In this document: piece after piece, positions 37,222 through 46,368 of the stretch
Position numbering within the stretch: the stretch's first letter is position 1
Layout of the letters: each line of letters opens with the position of its first letter
Program-made: the position numbers and the translations under genes
NCBI RefSeq assembly: GCF_900104035.1
Contig: NZ_FNIT01000007.1
Location: 1 to 64,000 of the forward strand
DNA length: 64,000 nucleotides
Reading direction: 5' to 3'
From: Aureimonas jatrophae
GTDB lineage: Bacteria; Pseudomonadota; Alphaproteobacteria; Rhizobiales; Rhizobiaceae
The notes under the pieces: generated by a model
Database searches by the model: none
What the model was told of the DNA's origin: nothing
What the model saw: only the letters and a program-made list of their open reading frames with translations

Positions 37222-38064
37222 TCAGGCGGCGGCGTCGCCGGCCGGGGCCTTGGCCTTCGGCGCGCCGATCATGCGCCAGTTCTTGTAGAACATCGCCTTC
37301 ATCTGGTCGGCGATCGCCGAGACGCCGCGCAGGAGGACGCTCAGCACGCCCGGCACCGGGCTCGGCCGGATCACGTCCATGAAGACGTTGTAGCGCCGCG
37401 CGTCGACCTCGTTCACCGAGCGGTGAAACAGCGTGTCGTCGAAGATGTAGAGCGGGTCGTCGCGCCACAGGTGCCGGCGGCCCTGGCACTCGATGAAGAC
37501 GCGGTCGCTGTCGGCGGGCTTCAGGTTGAGGAGGACGCGCAAGGTCAGGCGCAGCGGCCCGTAGTGCCAAGTGGTCGACTCCTTGCCCGAGAAGACCGAG
37601 ACCGCGATGGTCTTCACGTAGCGGAAGTCGCGCTCGAACTCGGGCACCGTGCGGATGTGCTGCTTGCCGTACCAGCGGTAGACGTACATGCCGCGCCGCC
37701 CGTCGTGGAACTTGGCGTCGATCTCGGCGGTGATCTCCTCGCGGCGCGTGCGGAACGTGTCGAGCACCGTCTCGATCTCCTCGCGCCAGGCCGGTGGGAA
37801 GTCCTCCAGGCGGTAGATGCCGGGATTGCGGTAGCTCAGTGCGTCGACCAGGAGGTTGAAGGGCGACAGGAGCCAGGTCGGAATGCCGTTGCCCGTGAAG
37901 TAGCGCCCCACCATGAGCCGCGTCTTGGCCTTGTTGCGCGACAGGTCCACGAGGCCCGCGACGATCCACACCACGGTCGGCCAGAACAGGAACCACAGGA
38001 GCAGCGCTGCCAGCGGCACCGCGATCGCGGTGCGGCGCAGCGCCTTTCTCGTCTTGCGCGTCAT
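37222..38064 (-). CDS. Aspartyl/asparaginyl beta-hydroxylase-like protein (LpxO/OlsC type)
   Basis: A 280-residue Fe(II)/2-oxoglutarate oxygenase-like protein with one N-terminal membrane helix (IAVPLAALLLWFLFWPTVVW). The cupin core has TTWHYGPLRLTLRVLLNL with the first His, IFDDTLFHRSVNE with the second His and RYNVFMDVIRPSP with the 2-oxoglutarate-binding Arg region. The membrane-tethered form fits LpxO (2-hydroxylation of lipid A acyl chains) or OlsC (ornithine lipid hydroxylation); the choice cannot be made here. AAAGGG lies nine bases before the ATG at 38064. Transcribed alone, with its own terminator. Confidence 0.87.
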   Translation of the reverse strand: MTRKTRKALRRTAIAVPLAALLLWFLFWPTVVWIVAGLVDLSRNKAKTRLMVGRYFTGNGIPTWLLSPFNLLVDALSYRNPGIYRLEDFPPAWREEIETVLDTFRTRREEITAEIDAKFHDGRRGMYVYRWYGKQHIRTVPEFERDFRYVKTIAVSVFSGKESTTWHYGPLRLTLRVLLNLKPADSDRVFIECQGRRHLWRDDPLYIFDDTLFHRSVNEVDARRYNVFMDVIRPSPVPGVLSVLLRGVSAIADQMKAMFYKNWRMIGAPKAKAPAGDAAA

Positions 38065-38225
38065 CGGGACACCCTTTCATCACGCTGGCGTGATGACTAA
38101 CGCGAAAGCGGATCGATCCTCAAGTCTTCGGTCGGCGACGGGCTGGCGCGACCTCGCGCCGCAACGCGGGGCCGGACGGCGCGCGCGGCTGGCCGCCCGG
38201 GGGCGTTGTTCCTAGATCCCGCCGC

Positions 38226-38564
38226 ATGGCACGACAGCGCAAGGCGAGACCGCACAAGGACAACCGTTGGGTGGAAGGCGAGGAGGTGTCGGTCGGGCCC
38301 GGCAACTGCTGGCTCTGCGGCCGCACCCTCGGCGCGCGCGTCGAGTGGCATCATCCGCTGCCCAAGAGCCGCGGCGGGCGCGAGACCGTACCGGTCCACC
38401 CGATCTGCCATCGCGCCATGCACGCGAACTTCACCAACCGCGAGCTCGCCGACATCGCGGCCCGCGGCGAGAAGCCGTCCGACGATCCCCGCCTCGGACG
38501 CTATCTCAGCTGGATCGAGGGCAAGCCGCCGGACTTCCATGCTCCGACGCGGGCCGCCCGCTGA
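38226..38564 (+). CDS. Small HNH-domain protein
   Basis: A 112-residue protein with a single HNH zinc-finger nuclease core: GNCWLCGR supplies the first Cys pair, VEWHHPLPKSRGG the His-His, and VHPICHRAMHANF the last Cys and His. The N terminus is very basic. HNH proteins of this size include homing-type and repair-linked nucleases, but also inactive DNA-binding forms. No toxin, restriction or phage partner is next to it, so its role is open. It converges on efp. Confidence 0.8.
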   Translation: MARQRKARPHKDNRWVEGEEVSVGPGNCWLCGRTLGARVEWHHPLPKSRGGRETVPVHPICHRAMHANFTNRELADIAARGEKPSDDPRLGRYLSWIEGKPPDFHAPTRAAR

Positions 38565-38574
38565 CCGGCGGACA

Positions 38575-38611
38575 AGAAAAAACCCGCTCGGTGGGAGGAC
38601 CGGAGCGGGTT
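38575..38611. terminator. Bidirectional terminator between HNH gene and efp
   Basis: AACCCGCTC (38581-38589) pairs with GAGCGGGTT (38603-38611), a 9-base stem with a 13-base loop. On the minus strand it is followed by a T-run opposite AAAAAA (38575-38580), so it should end efp transcripts coming from the right; it also lies 17 bases after the HNH stop. Confidence 0.75.
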
Positions 38612-38639
38612 GAGTTTATGCATCAATCTGGGAGGAACA

Positions 38640-38675
38640 ATGCCTCTCCCTTATGCCATGCGGACCCTTGCCTGA
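38640..38675 (+). CDS. Putative 11-residue peptide ORF
   Basis: ATG at 38640 opens the frame MPLPYAMRTLA and ends with TGA at 38675. A near-perfect ribosome-binding site GGGAGGAACA stands directly before it at ideal spacing. It lies after the HNH terminator and on the strand opposite the efp 3' region. It may be a leader peptide, a small-RNA-encoded peptide or chance. No attenuator-like codon run is present. Confidence 0.3.
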   Translation: MPLPYAMRTLA

Positions 38676-38735
38676 GAATTGCTCATGCTGCATGGCACCC
38701 ATGCGTGCAATGCAATATGTCCGTTCCGGACCGCC

Positions 38736-39308
38736 TCAGTCCTTGGCACGCTCGACATAGGAGCCGTCGGCGGTCATCACGACGATGCGCGTGCCAGCCT
38801 GGATATGCGGCGGCACGAGGGTGCGCACGCCGTTCGACAGCACCGCCGGCTTGTAGGACGACGAGGCCGTCTGCCCCTTGGTGGTAGGCTCGGTCTCGGC
38901 GACCTCGAAGGTCGCGCGCTGCGGCAGCTCGATCGAGAGCGGCACGCCGTTGTGCTGCGAGACCATCACCGCCATGCCCTCGATGAGGTAGGGCGCGGCG
39001 TCGCTGACGACGCTTTCGGGCACCGCGACCTGATCGTAGGTCTCGGGGTTCATGAAGTGGAAGCCCTCGCCGTCGCTGTAGAGGAACGTGTGCTCGCGGT
39101 CCTCCACGAAGGCGCGCTCGACCTGCTCGGTGGTGCGGTAGCGCTCCGACACCTTGGTGCCGTCCGAGATGCGGCGCATGTCGAGCTGGGTGACCGGCGT
39201 ACCCTTGCCGGGATGGATGTTCTCGGCCGACAGGATCACGTAGAGCTTGCCGTCCTCGCGCTCCACGACGTTACCCTTGCGGAGCGAGCTGGCGATGACC
39301 TTCACCAC
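38736..39308 (-). CDS. efp: Elongation factor P
   Basis: EF-P relieves ribosome stalling at polyproline stretches. The 190-residue sequence starts [16 protein letters not shown] like other rhizobial EF-P; the start is a GTG at 39308 (a second GTG at 39305 would place the modified lysine at exactly position 34). The modification loop is HPGKGTPV with Lys35 in this numbering. The C-terminal OB domains include [20 protein letters not shown]. It diverges from epmA and epmB, which encode the enzymes that beta-lysylate this lysine, so the substrate and its modifiers lie side by side. Confidence 0.97.
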   Translation of the reverse strand: MVKVIASSLRKGNVVEREDGKLYVILSAENIHPGKGTPVTQLDMRRISDGTKVSERYRTTEQVERAFVEDREHTFLYSDGEGFHFMNPETYDQVAVPESVVSDAAPYLIEGMAVMVSQHNGVPLSIELPQRATFEVAETEPTTKGQTASSSYKPAVLSNGVRTLVPPHIQAGTRIVVMTADGSYVERAKD

Positions 39309-39457
39309 GGGCGAAAACCTTGTATCGAAGAGGGATGGGGAAGGCGGACACGAGAGCCCGCCGGAGGATGCGTGGCGCCTCGCCTAGCCCATCTCGCCCC
39401 GCAGCGCCAGCTTCGGGCGCTTTGCGCGCGCCGTCCCGAGGCTCTAAAGGGCACGCG

Positions 39458-40516
39458 ATGACCTCCGCTTCCCGTTCTCCCTGGTGGACGCCCCATGTCC
39501 ACGCCGACCGGCGCCCGCACCTCGTCCAGCGCAACCGCCTGCGCTCGGCGGTGCGCCGCTGGTTCGAGGATCGCGACTTCCTGGAGGTCGAGACCGCGGC
39601 GCTCCAGCGCTCGCCCGGCAACGAGATGGGGCTGTCGGCCTTCTCGACCGTGCTCCACACCGCCGACGGGGAGCAAGAGCCGCTCTACCTCCATACCTCG
39701 CCGGAATTTGCCGCCAAGAAGCTCCTGGCCGCCGGCGAGCGGCGCCTCGTGGTGCTGGGTCCCGTGTGGCGCAACGGCGAGCGCGGCGCGCTCCATGCGC
39801 CCGAGTTCACCATGCTGGAATGGTACCGCGCGGGCGAGCCCTACGAGCAGCTGATGCGCGACTGCGCCGCGCTCCTGCAGCTCGCGGCCGAAACAACCGG
39901 CGCGACGCGCTTTTGCTTCCGGGGCCGCGAGGTCGACCCCTTCGCCGAGCCCGAGCGCCTGACGGTGGCCGAGGCCTGCGAGCGCTTCGCCGGGATCGAC
40001 CTCCTCGCCACCGTCTCGGCGCAGGGCGAGACCGACCGCGAGGCGCTGGCGGCCGCCCTGACGCGCGCCGGCATCCGCCAGGCCGTTGATGACACCTGGG
40101 GCGATCTCTTCACGCGCCTCCTCGTGGAGCGCGTCGAGCCCGCGATCGGCAATGGGCGGGCGACGATCCTCTGCGAGTACCCCACGCCCGAGGCCGCGCT
40201 CGCGCGCCGCTCGGCCCATGACGGGCGCGTCGCGGAGCGTTTCGAGCTGTTCGCCTGCGGCGTCGAGCTCGCCAACTGCTTCGGCGAGCTGACCGATCCG
40301 GCCGAGCAGCGCCGGCGCTTCGAGGCGGAGATGAGCGAGCGCGAGCGCCGCTTCGGCCAGCGCTATCCGCTCGACGAGGACTTTCTCGCGGCCCTCGCCC
40401 ACATGCCCGAGGCGTCCGGCGCCGCGCTCGGCTTCGATCGTCTCGCCATGCTCGCGACCGGCGCTTCGCGCGTCGAGGACGTCGTCTGGACGCCGGTGCC
40501 GGGGGGCGACTGGTGA
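39458..40516 (+). CDS. epmA: EF-P lysine ligase EpmA (GenX/PoxA/YjeA)
   Basis: EpmA is a truncated class II lysyl-tRNA-synthetase-like enzyme that attaches (R)-beta-lysine to EF-P. It has the catalytic core only, without the anticodon-binding domain. Motif 2 is visible as GPVWRNGERGALHAPEFTML and motif 3 as GAALGFDRLAML; an early block has RDFLEVETAALQRSPGNEMG. I chose the ATG at 39458, preceded by AAAGG, over the upstream in-frame ATG at 39320, giving 352 residues, close to E. coli EpmA (325). It overlaps epmB by four bases (GTGA). Confidence 0.95.
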   Translation: MTSASRSPWWTPHVHADRRPHLVQRNRLRSAVRRWFEDRDFLEVETAALQRSPGNEMGLSAFSTVLHTADGEQEPLYLHTSPEFAAKKLLAAGERRLVVLGPVWRNGERGALHAPEFTMLEWYRAGEPYEQLMRDCAALLQLAAETTGATRFCFRGREVDPFAEPERLTVAEACERFAGIDLLATVSAQGETDREALAAALTRAGIRQAVDDTWGDLFTRLLVERVEPAIGNGRATILCEYPTPEAALARRSAHDGRVAERFELFACGVELANCFGELTDPAEQRRRFEAEMSERERRFGQRYPLDEDFLAALAHMPEASGAALGFDRLAMLATGASRVEDVVWTPVPGGDW

Positions 40517-41577
40517 GCGGCGTGCCCGTCCCGATCCGCGACGCCGACGCGCTCGCCCGTGCCGGCCTCGTCGCACCCGAGCGTCTGGATGCGATCCGGC
40601 GCGTGGCGGAGCGCTACGCCGTCGGCGTGACCGGCGACGTCGCGGCCTTGATCGAGCATCCCGACGATCCGATGGGCCTCCAGTTCGTGCCGCGCGCCGA
40701 AGAGCTGGAAACAGAAGCCGAGGAGCGTGCCGACCCGATCGGCGACGCGGCGCATGCGCCCGTTCCCGGCATCGTCCATCGCTATCCCGACCGCGTGCTC
40801 CTGAAGCCGCTCCACGTCTGCCCGGTCTACTGCCGCTTCTGCTTCCGGCGCGAGATGGTGGGACCGGACGGTCTCGGGACGCTTTCGGCGGCGGAATTCG
40901 ATACGGCCCTCGACTACGTCCGCGACCACCCGGCAATCTGGGAGGTGGTGGTCACGGGCGGCGACCCCTTCCTTTTGTCGCCGCGCCGGCTTCGCGCGAT
41001 CGCGGAAGCGCTCGCCGCCATTCCGCACGTGCGCGTCCTGCGCGTCCACACGCGCGTGCCCGTGGTCTCACCCGCGCTCGTCACGCCGGAGCTCGCGGCG
41101 GCGCTGCGCGCCTTCGGCGGAGCCGCGTTCGTCGCGCTACACGCCAACCACGCGCGCGAGTTCACCCCGCAAGCCGAGGCCGCCATCGCGCGGCTCGTGG
41201 ATGCGGGCGTGCCGATGGTCAGCCAGAGCGTGCTCCTGCGCGGCGTCAACGACACGGCGGAGGCCATGGAGGCGCTGATGCGCCGCTTCACCGAGAACCG
41301 CGTGAAGCCCTACTACCTCCACCAGGGCGACCTCGCGCCGGGCACCTCGCACCTGCGCGTGCCGCTGGCCGAGGGCCGCGCCCTGATGCGCCGGCTGCGC
41401 GGCCAGCTGTCGGGTCTCGCGCAGCCGACCTACGTCCTCGACATCCCTGGCGGCCACGGCAAGGTGCCGGTCGGCCCCGCCTATCTCGAACGAGACGGCG
41501 AGGCATGGCGCGTCGAGGACCCGCAGGGCACCCTCCACCCCTATCCGCCACCCGCCGGCGACGCGTCGGTGGATTGA
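40513..41577 (+). CDS. epmB: EF-P (R)-beta-lysine-forming 2,3-aminomutase EpmB
   Basis: EpmB is a radical SAM lysine 2,3-aminomutase that converts L-alpha-lysine to (R)-beta-lysine for EpmA. The [4Fe-4S]/SAM motif is CPVYCRFC (C103, C107, C110). Further family blocks are VVVTGGDPFLLSPRRL, FVALHANHAREFTP and the PLP lysine region KPYYLHQGDLAPGTSHLR. The stretch DIPGGHGKVPVGPAYL near the C terminus is the usual PGGGGKxP-like PLP-phosphate loop. Length 354. The start is a GTG overlapping the epmA stop, so the two are one transcription unit with translation coupling. Confidence 0.95.
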   Translation: MSGVPVPIRDADALARAGLVAPERLDAIRRVAERYAVGVTGDVAALIEHPDDPMGLQFVPRAEELETEAEERADPIGDAAHAPVPGIVHRYPDRVLLKPLHVCPVYCRFCFRREMVGPDGLGTLSAAEFDTALDYVRDHPAIWEVVVTGGDPFLLSPRRLRAIAEALAAIPHVRVLRVHTRVPVVSPALVTPELAAALRAFGGAAFVALHANHAREFTPQAEAAIARLVDAGVPMVSQSVLLRGVNDTAEAMEALMRRFTENRVKPYYLHQGDLAPGTSHLRVPLAEGRALMRRLRGQLSGLAQPTYVLDIPGGHGKVPVGPAYLERDGEAWRVEDPQGTLHPYPPPAGDASVD

Positions 41578-41605
41578 TCCAGACAGACCAAGGGAGTTCT
41601 CGTTC

Positions 41606-42391
41606 ATGGACCTTCAACTCGCCGGCCGCCGCGCGGTGGTTCTCGCCTCCTCGAAGGGCCTCGGCCTTGCGATCGCGCGCCAGCTCGCCGCCGAGGGCGC
41701 CCATCCGCTCCTCGTCGGCCGCGACGAGAACCGCCTGCGCCATGAGGCCGAGCGCATCACCGCCCACGGTGCGGGTCACGCCTCGTTCGTCGTCGCCGAC
41801 CTCGGTCAGCCCGGCGCCGTGGACACGATCGCCGAGGCCGCCGAGCGGCTGGGACCCGTGGATCTTCTGGTCAACAATTCCGGCGGCCCGCCTCCGGGCA
41901 CCACCAGCCAGATGACCGCCGAGCTGCTCCAGCGTCAGGCCGACACGATGGTCTTCCCGTTGATCGCTCTGACGAACCGCTTCCTGCCCGCCATGCGCGA
42001 GCGCGACTTCGGGCGCATCCTCACCATCGCCTCGTCGGGCGTGCAGCAGCCGATCCCGAACCTTGCCCTGTCCAACACGCTGCGCGCCGCGCTTCAGGGC
42101 TGGTCGAAGACGCTGGCGGCCGAGGTCGCGGGCGATGGCATCACCGTCAACATGCTCCTGCCCGGCCGCATCGCGACGGACCGCCTGGAGGAGCTCGACC
42201 AGGCCGCCGCCAAGCGCACGGGCAAGGCCGTGGAGGAGGTTCGGGAGTCGGCGCGCGCCGGCATTCCGGCCGGGCGCTACGGCACGCCGGAAGAGTTCGC
42301 GGCGGTCGCCACGTTCCTCCTGTCGGGACCGGCCGCCTACGTCACCGGCACGACGGTGCGCTGCGACGGCGGGCTCGTTCGCGGCATCTGA
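41606..42391 (+). CDS. Short-chain dehydrogenase-like protein lacking the catalytic Tyr
   Basis: A 261-residue SDR-fold protein. The nucleotide-binding motif is VVLASSKGLGLAIA, the NNAG-equivalent is LLVNNSGGPPPG, and the C-terminal GxTVRCDGGLV signature of 3-oxoacyl-ACP-reductase-like SDRs is present. The active-site Ser pair is in IASSGVQQPIPNLA, but where YxxxK is expected the sequence reads LSNTLRAAL. The Tyr is therefore Ser/Asn and the Lys is Arg. A small SDR subgroup with this SNxxR form exists and is mostly uncharacterised. It follows epmB by 28 bases with GGGAG before its ATG. Confidence 0.85.
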   Translation: MDLQLAGRRAVVLASSKGLGLAIARQLAAEGAHPLLVGRDENRLRHEAERITAHGAGHASFVVADLGQPGAVDTIAEAAERLGPVDLLVNNSGGPPPGTTSQMTAELLQRQADTMVFPLIALTNRFLPAMRERDFGRILTIASSGVQQPIPNLALSNTLRAALQGWSKTLAAEVAGDGITVNMLLPGRIATDRLEELDQAAAKRTGKAVEEVRESARAGIPAGRYGTPEEFAAVATFLLSGPAAYVTGTTVRCDGGLVRGI

Positions 42392-42483
42392 CGGGCGGAA
42401 CCGCGCGGGCTCCTCACCCGTTCGTGAGCATCATCCAGCGTCCGGTCTCTTGCCGGGCGCCGGACGCCGGCGAGCCCCCTTCC

Positions 42484-43857
42484 ATGAACCAGCATGCTCC
42501 TCCTCGCGCCGACGCTCCGCTCGGTGCGCTTCTCGCCGATTGCGGCCTGGAGCGCGCGGGCGAGCGTCTCGATCTGCGCCGCGCCGCGCTGGGCCGCGAG
42601 GCGATGGCGAGCCGAACGGCCGCGCTGCGGGAAGCGCTCGGCGCGAACGCCCCTCCCCCCGTCTGGTGGGACGAGCGCGAGGCGCGCCTGGCGCTGCGGG
42701 GCGCGGAGCTTCAACGCGCCCAGCTCGACGGAGCCGATCTGTCCGGCGCCGATCTCGGCGCGGCGCGACTGGCCGGTGCGGTCGGGCGCGGCATGCGCCT
42801 CGACGGCGCCTTGATCGAGGAAACCGACTTCACGGGTGCCGACCTATCGGGCGCCTCGTTCGCGGGTGCGGTCGCCGGCCAGGCCGTGTTGGCCCAGGCC
42901 ATGCTGGAGGACGCGACCTTCGCCCGCGCCGCGATGCGCTTCGCCAAGCTCCCCGGCGCGCTGCTCGACGGGGCGGACTTCGCGGAGGCCGACCTCTGGG
43001 GGGCGGACTTCAACGGCGCCGACGCCGACAACACCGTGTTTCGCGGGGCCCGCCTCGACGAGGCCCGGCTGGCCGACGTCAACCTCACCCATGCCGACTT
43101 CACCGGCGCCAGCCTCAAGCTCGCCGACCTGTCGGGCTCGCGCCTGCGCGGCGCGCAGTTCGCGGGCGCCCGGCTCGACGGGGCGAAGCTGCGCGGGGCG
43201 GATCTCTCCAACACCACGCTCGTGCGCCTCAACCTGTCGAGCTGCGACCTCACCCATGTGCGCCTCGCCGGCGCCTGGATCGAGGGCAGCCGCATGAGCG
43301 TCGAGCAGCTCGGCGGCATGGTGGGCGAGGAGCGGGCCGGCGACTTCGAGGCCGCGGCGCAAAGCTACCGCGCGCTGGAGACGAACCTGTCCAGCATCGG
43401 CGCCAAGGACGAGGCGAGCTGGGCCTACAAGCGCTCGCGCCTCATGGGCCGGCGCGCCGCCGGCCAGAAGGCGGTCGCCAGCTGGCGCGCCGGGCGGCGG
43501 CGCGAGGCGCTGGCGGCCGGCTACCGCTGGGCCGCCGACCGCTCCGTGGAATGGCTTTGCGACTACGGGGAAAGCATGTCGCGCATCGTGCGCGCCTTCG
43601 CGCTCCTGATCGTCGTCTTCGCCGCGCTCTACGGCCTGTCGGCCGGGCTGGTTCCGACCGGCGCGGCGCAGGGCACCCGCCATGTCGTGGATCTCATGAG
43701 CTACAGCGCGCTCAACATGATGACCGCCAACCCGCCCGCGATCGGCCTCGATCCCGTCGGTCGCTGGACCAACATCCTGGTCGGCCTGCAGGGCGCGGTC
43801 GGCATCATCCTGATGGGGCTCTTCGGCTTCGTGCTCGGCAACCGCATCCGGCGCTGA
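42484..43857 (+). CDS. Pentapeptide-repeat protein with C-terminal membrane hairpin
   Basis: The 457-residue protein has about thirty pentapeptide repeats of the A(D/N)LxG type between roughly residues 75 and 270 (for example GADLSGASFAGAVAGQ, GADFAEADLWGADFNG), forming a right-handed quadrilateral beta-helix. A charged linker (about 280-355) follows, then two hydrophobic segments at about 365-390 (ALLIVVFAALYGLSAG) and 430-455 (GAVGIILMGLFGFVLGNRI). The two helices with a re-entrant-like piece between (YSALNMMTANPPAIGL) resemble the pore module of ion-channel-like pentapeptide proteins. Function unknown. Start chosen at ATG 42484; a GTG at 42424 is possible. Confidence 0.85.
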   Translation: MNQHAPPRADAPLGALLADCGLERAGERLDLRRAALGREAMASRTAALREALGANAPPPVWWDEREARLALRGAELQRAQLDGADLSGADLGAARLAGAVGRGMRLDGALIEETDFTGADLSGASFAGAVAGQAVLAQAMLEDATFARAAMRFAKLPGALLDGADFAEADLWGADFNGADADNTVFRGARLDEARLADVNLTHADFTGASLKLADLSGSRLRGAQFAGARLDGAKLRGADLSNTTLVRLNLSSCDLTHVRLAGAWIEGSRMSVEQLGGMVGEERAGDFEAAAQSYRALETNLSSIGAKDEASWAYKRSRLMGRRAAGQKAVASWRAGRRREALAAGYRWAADRSVEWLCDYGESMSRIVRAFALLIVVFAALYGLSAGLVPTGAAQGTRHVVDLMSYSALNMMTANPPAIGLDPVGRWTNILVGLQGAVGIILMGLFGFVLGNRIRR

Positions 43858-43861
43858 AGGG

Positions 43862-43891
43862 AACCGGCCCGCCCGCGCGGGCGGGCCGGTT
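43862..43891. terminator. Perfect 30-bp palindromic bidirectional terminator
   Basis: AACCGGCCCGCCCGC is followed directly by its own reverse complement. It lies between the convergent stops of the pentapeptide gene (43857) and katG (43906) and is followed by TTCTC on the plus strand. As RNA it would form a stem of about 13 pairs in either direction. Confidence 0.75.
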
Positions 43892-43905
43892 TCTCAGGGC
43901 TCGGG

Positions 43906-46194
43906 CTACTTTGCGACGTCGTAGCGGTCCAGCATCATCACCTTGTGCCAGGCGGCCACGAAGTCCCGCACGAAGCGCTCGCCCGCGTCGTCCGAGGCGT
44001 AGACCTCCGCGATCTCGCGCAGCTGCGAGTTCGAGCCGAACACGAGGTCGCAGCGCGTGGCCGTGAAGCGCGGCGCGCCGCCCTCGCGCTCGCGACCCTC
44101 GAAGATGCGGCTTGCGCCGTCCACCGGCGACCAGACCGTGTCCATCGAGGTGAGGTTTCGGAACACGTCGTTGGTCAGCACCCCGGGACGGTCCGTCAGG
44201 ATGCCATGACGGGACCCGCCATAGGCCAGGCCGAGCGCCTTGAGGCCGCCGTGCAGGACGGTCCATTCCGGCGCGCTCAAGGACAGCAGCATCGCTCGGT
44301 CGAGATACAGCTCCTCCGGCGAGACGCGAATGTCGATCGTGTCGTCCTGGTAGTTGCGGAACCCGTCGGAGACGGGCTGCAGCCAGTTGAACTGCTCGAC
44401 GTCGGTCAGCTCCTGCGTCGTGTCGCGCCGGCCCGCCACGAAGGGCACCGCGACCGGCGTTCCGGCGTCGCGCGCCGCCTGTTCCACGGCCGCGCAACCA
44501 GCCAGGACCACCATGTCGGCAAACGAGACGTGGCGCCCGTTGCCGGCGGCGTTGAAGCGCTCCGCGATCTCCTCGAGCTTCGGGATGACGCGCTCCAGGC
44601 GCTCGGGCTCGTTCACCGCCCAGCCGCGCTGCGGCTGGAGGCGGATGCGCCCGCCGTTCGCCCCGCCGCGCTTGTCGGAGACGCGATGCGTCGAGGCCGC
44701 CGCCCAGGCGACCGTCACGAGGTCGGTCACCGTCAGGCCGCTCGCCAGAACCTCCGTCTTGAGGCGCGCGGCGTCGTCGTCGTTGATCGGCGTGAAGTCG
44801 AGCGGCGGGATCGGGTCCTGCCAGATCAGGTCCTCGGCCGGCACCTCGGGTCCGAGGTAGCGCACCTTCGGGCCCATGTCGCGATGGGTCAGCTTGAACC
44901 AGGCGCGCGCGAAAGCGTCGGAGAAGGCGTCGAAGTCGTGAAGGAAGCGCTCGCACACGGCGCGATAGGCCGGATCCTCCTTCAACGCGATGTCGGAGGT
45001 CATCATCATGAGCGGGTTCATCCGCCCCTTCACGTGCGCATCCGGCGTCTTGGGGGCGTCGGGGTCGACCGGCGTCCACTGGATCGAACCGGCCGGGCTC
45101 TTGGTCTTGCGCCACTCGAAGCGGAAGAGGTTCTCGAGATAGCTGTTGTCCCACTTCGTCGGGTCCTGCGTCCAGGAGCCCTCGATGCCGTTGGTCATCG
45201 TGAACTCGGCGTTGCCCGACCCTTCCGGATTGTGCCAGCCCAGACCCATCGCCTCGATCGGCGAGTTCTCCGGCGCCCCGCCGATGCGGTCGGCCTTCAC
45301 CATGCCGTGCGACTTGCCGAAGGCGTGGCCGCCCGCGATCAGCGCCACGGTCTCCTCGTCATTCATCGCCATGCGGCCGAAGGACAAGCGGATGTCGCGC
45401 GCCGAATCCAGCGGGTCGCCGTTGCCGTTCGGCCCCTCCGGGTCGACGTAGATCAGCGACTGGTGCGTGGCGCCCAGCGGACTGTCGAGCTCGTAGGTCG
45501 CGTCCTTCGGTCCGCCCTGCCAGCGCAGGCCCCGGTTCACCATCTCCTCGGGGTGGCCGGCCTTGGGCCCGTGGGGGGCCTCGTCGACCGGCTTGCCGTC
45601 CCAGCCTTCCGGCCCCCAGTAGGTGGAACGGTCCGGCTCCCAGGCATCGATGCGCCCGCCGCCGAAGCCGAACGTCCGGAACCCCATGATCTCCAGCGCG
45701 CAGTTGCCGGTCAGCACCATGAGATCGGCCCAGGAGAGAGCCGCGCCGTACCGCTGCTTGATCGGCCACAGGAGACGGCGCGACTTGTCGGTGTTGCCGT
45801 TGTCCCACCACGAGTTGATCGGCGCGAAGCGCTGCATGCCCTGACCCGCGCCGCCGCGCCCGTCGGCGATGCGGTAGGTGCCGGCCGAGTGCCAGGCCAT
45901 GCGGATCATCTGCGGCCCGTAGTTGCCGTAGTCCGAGGGCCACCAGGAAACCGAGCTCGTCAAGAAGCTCTTGATGTCGCCCTTCACCGCCTCGAGGTCG
46001 AGCGCCTCGAAGGCCCGGGCGTAGTCGTGGTCGCGCAAGGGGTTGGCCGCGGGCGGGTTCTGGTGGAGAAGCTCGACCTTCAGGCGGTTCGGCCACCAAT
46101 GGTCGATCTGAGGCCCGGTGCCGGCCGCGCCGCTGATGCGCGTGCCGCCGAACGGGCACATGCCCGTGCCCACGTCGTCCAGTCTCGTATCCAT
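43906..46194 (-). CDS. katG: Catalase-peroxidase
   Basis: A bifunctional heme catalase/peroxidase of 762 residues, full length with both homologous domains. The distal site [13 protein letters not shown] supplies Arg, Trp and His, and the Trp belongs to the Met-Tyr-Trp adduct whose Tyr is in [12 protein letters not shown]. The proximal heme His is in [15 protein letters not shown]. The C-terminal degenerate domain begins at about residue 430 and ends in [12 protein letters not shown], typical of KatG. The ATG at 46194 (GAGG eight bases upstream) is preferred over 46287. No oxyR gene is adjacent. dedA lies 174 bases upstream on the same strand. Confidence 0.97.
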   Translation of the reverse strand: MDTRLDDVGTGMCPFGGTRISGAAGTGPQIDHWWPNRLKVELLHQNPPAANPLRDHDYARAFEALDLEAVKGDIKSFLTSSVSWWPSDYGNYGPQMIRMAWHSAGTYRIADGRGGAGQGMQRFAPINSWWDNGNTDKSRRLLWPIKQRYGAALSWADLMVLTGNCALEIMGFRTFGFGGGRIDAWEPDRSTYWGPEGWDGKPVDEAPHGPKAGHPEEMVNRGLRWQGGPKDATYELDSPLGATHQSLIYVDPEGPNGNGDPLDSARDIRLSFGRMAMNDEETVALIAGGHAFGKSHGMVKADRIGGAPENSPIEAMGLGWHNPEGSGNAEFTMTNGIEGSWTQDPTKWDNSYLENLFRFEWRKTKSPAGSIQWTPVDPDAPKTPDAHVKGRMNPLMMMTSDIALKEDPAYRAVCERFLHDFDAFSDAFARAWFKLTHRDMGPKVRYLGPEVPAEDLIWQDPIPPLDFTPINDDDAARLKTEVLASGLTVTDLVTVAWAAASTHRVSDKRGGANGGRIRLQPQRGWAVNEPERLERVIPKLEEIAERFNAAGNGRHVSFADMVVLAGCAAVEQAARDAGTPVAVPFVAGRRDTTQELTDVEQFNWLQPVSDGFRNYQDDTIDIRVSPEELYLDRAMLLSLSAPEWTVLHGGLKALGLAYGGSRHGILTDRPGVLTNDVFRNLTSMDTVWSPVDGASRIFEGREREGGAPRFTATRCDLVFGSNSQLREIAEVYASDDAGERFVRDFVAAWHKVMMLDRYDVAK

Positions 46195-46368
46195 GTCATC
46201 CTCGCGCGTCGAAGGCCGCCCTCCCGCGCGCCGCGCCGTGTCGCGGCCGGCGGCATGATGGTGAGGCGGGAAGGGTTCGGCACGCATCAGTTAGGCAGCC
46301 AACGATCGGCGGCCAGTGCGGCGTGGTCGAAGCCCGGGCGGCTGCGACAACTGGCGCCGGGTCGGACC

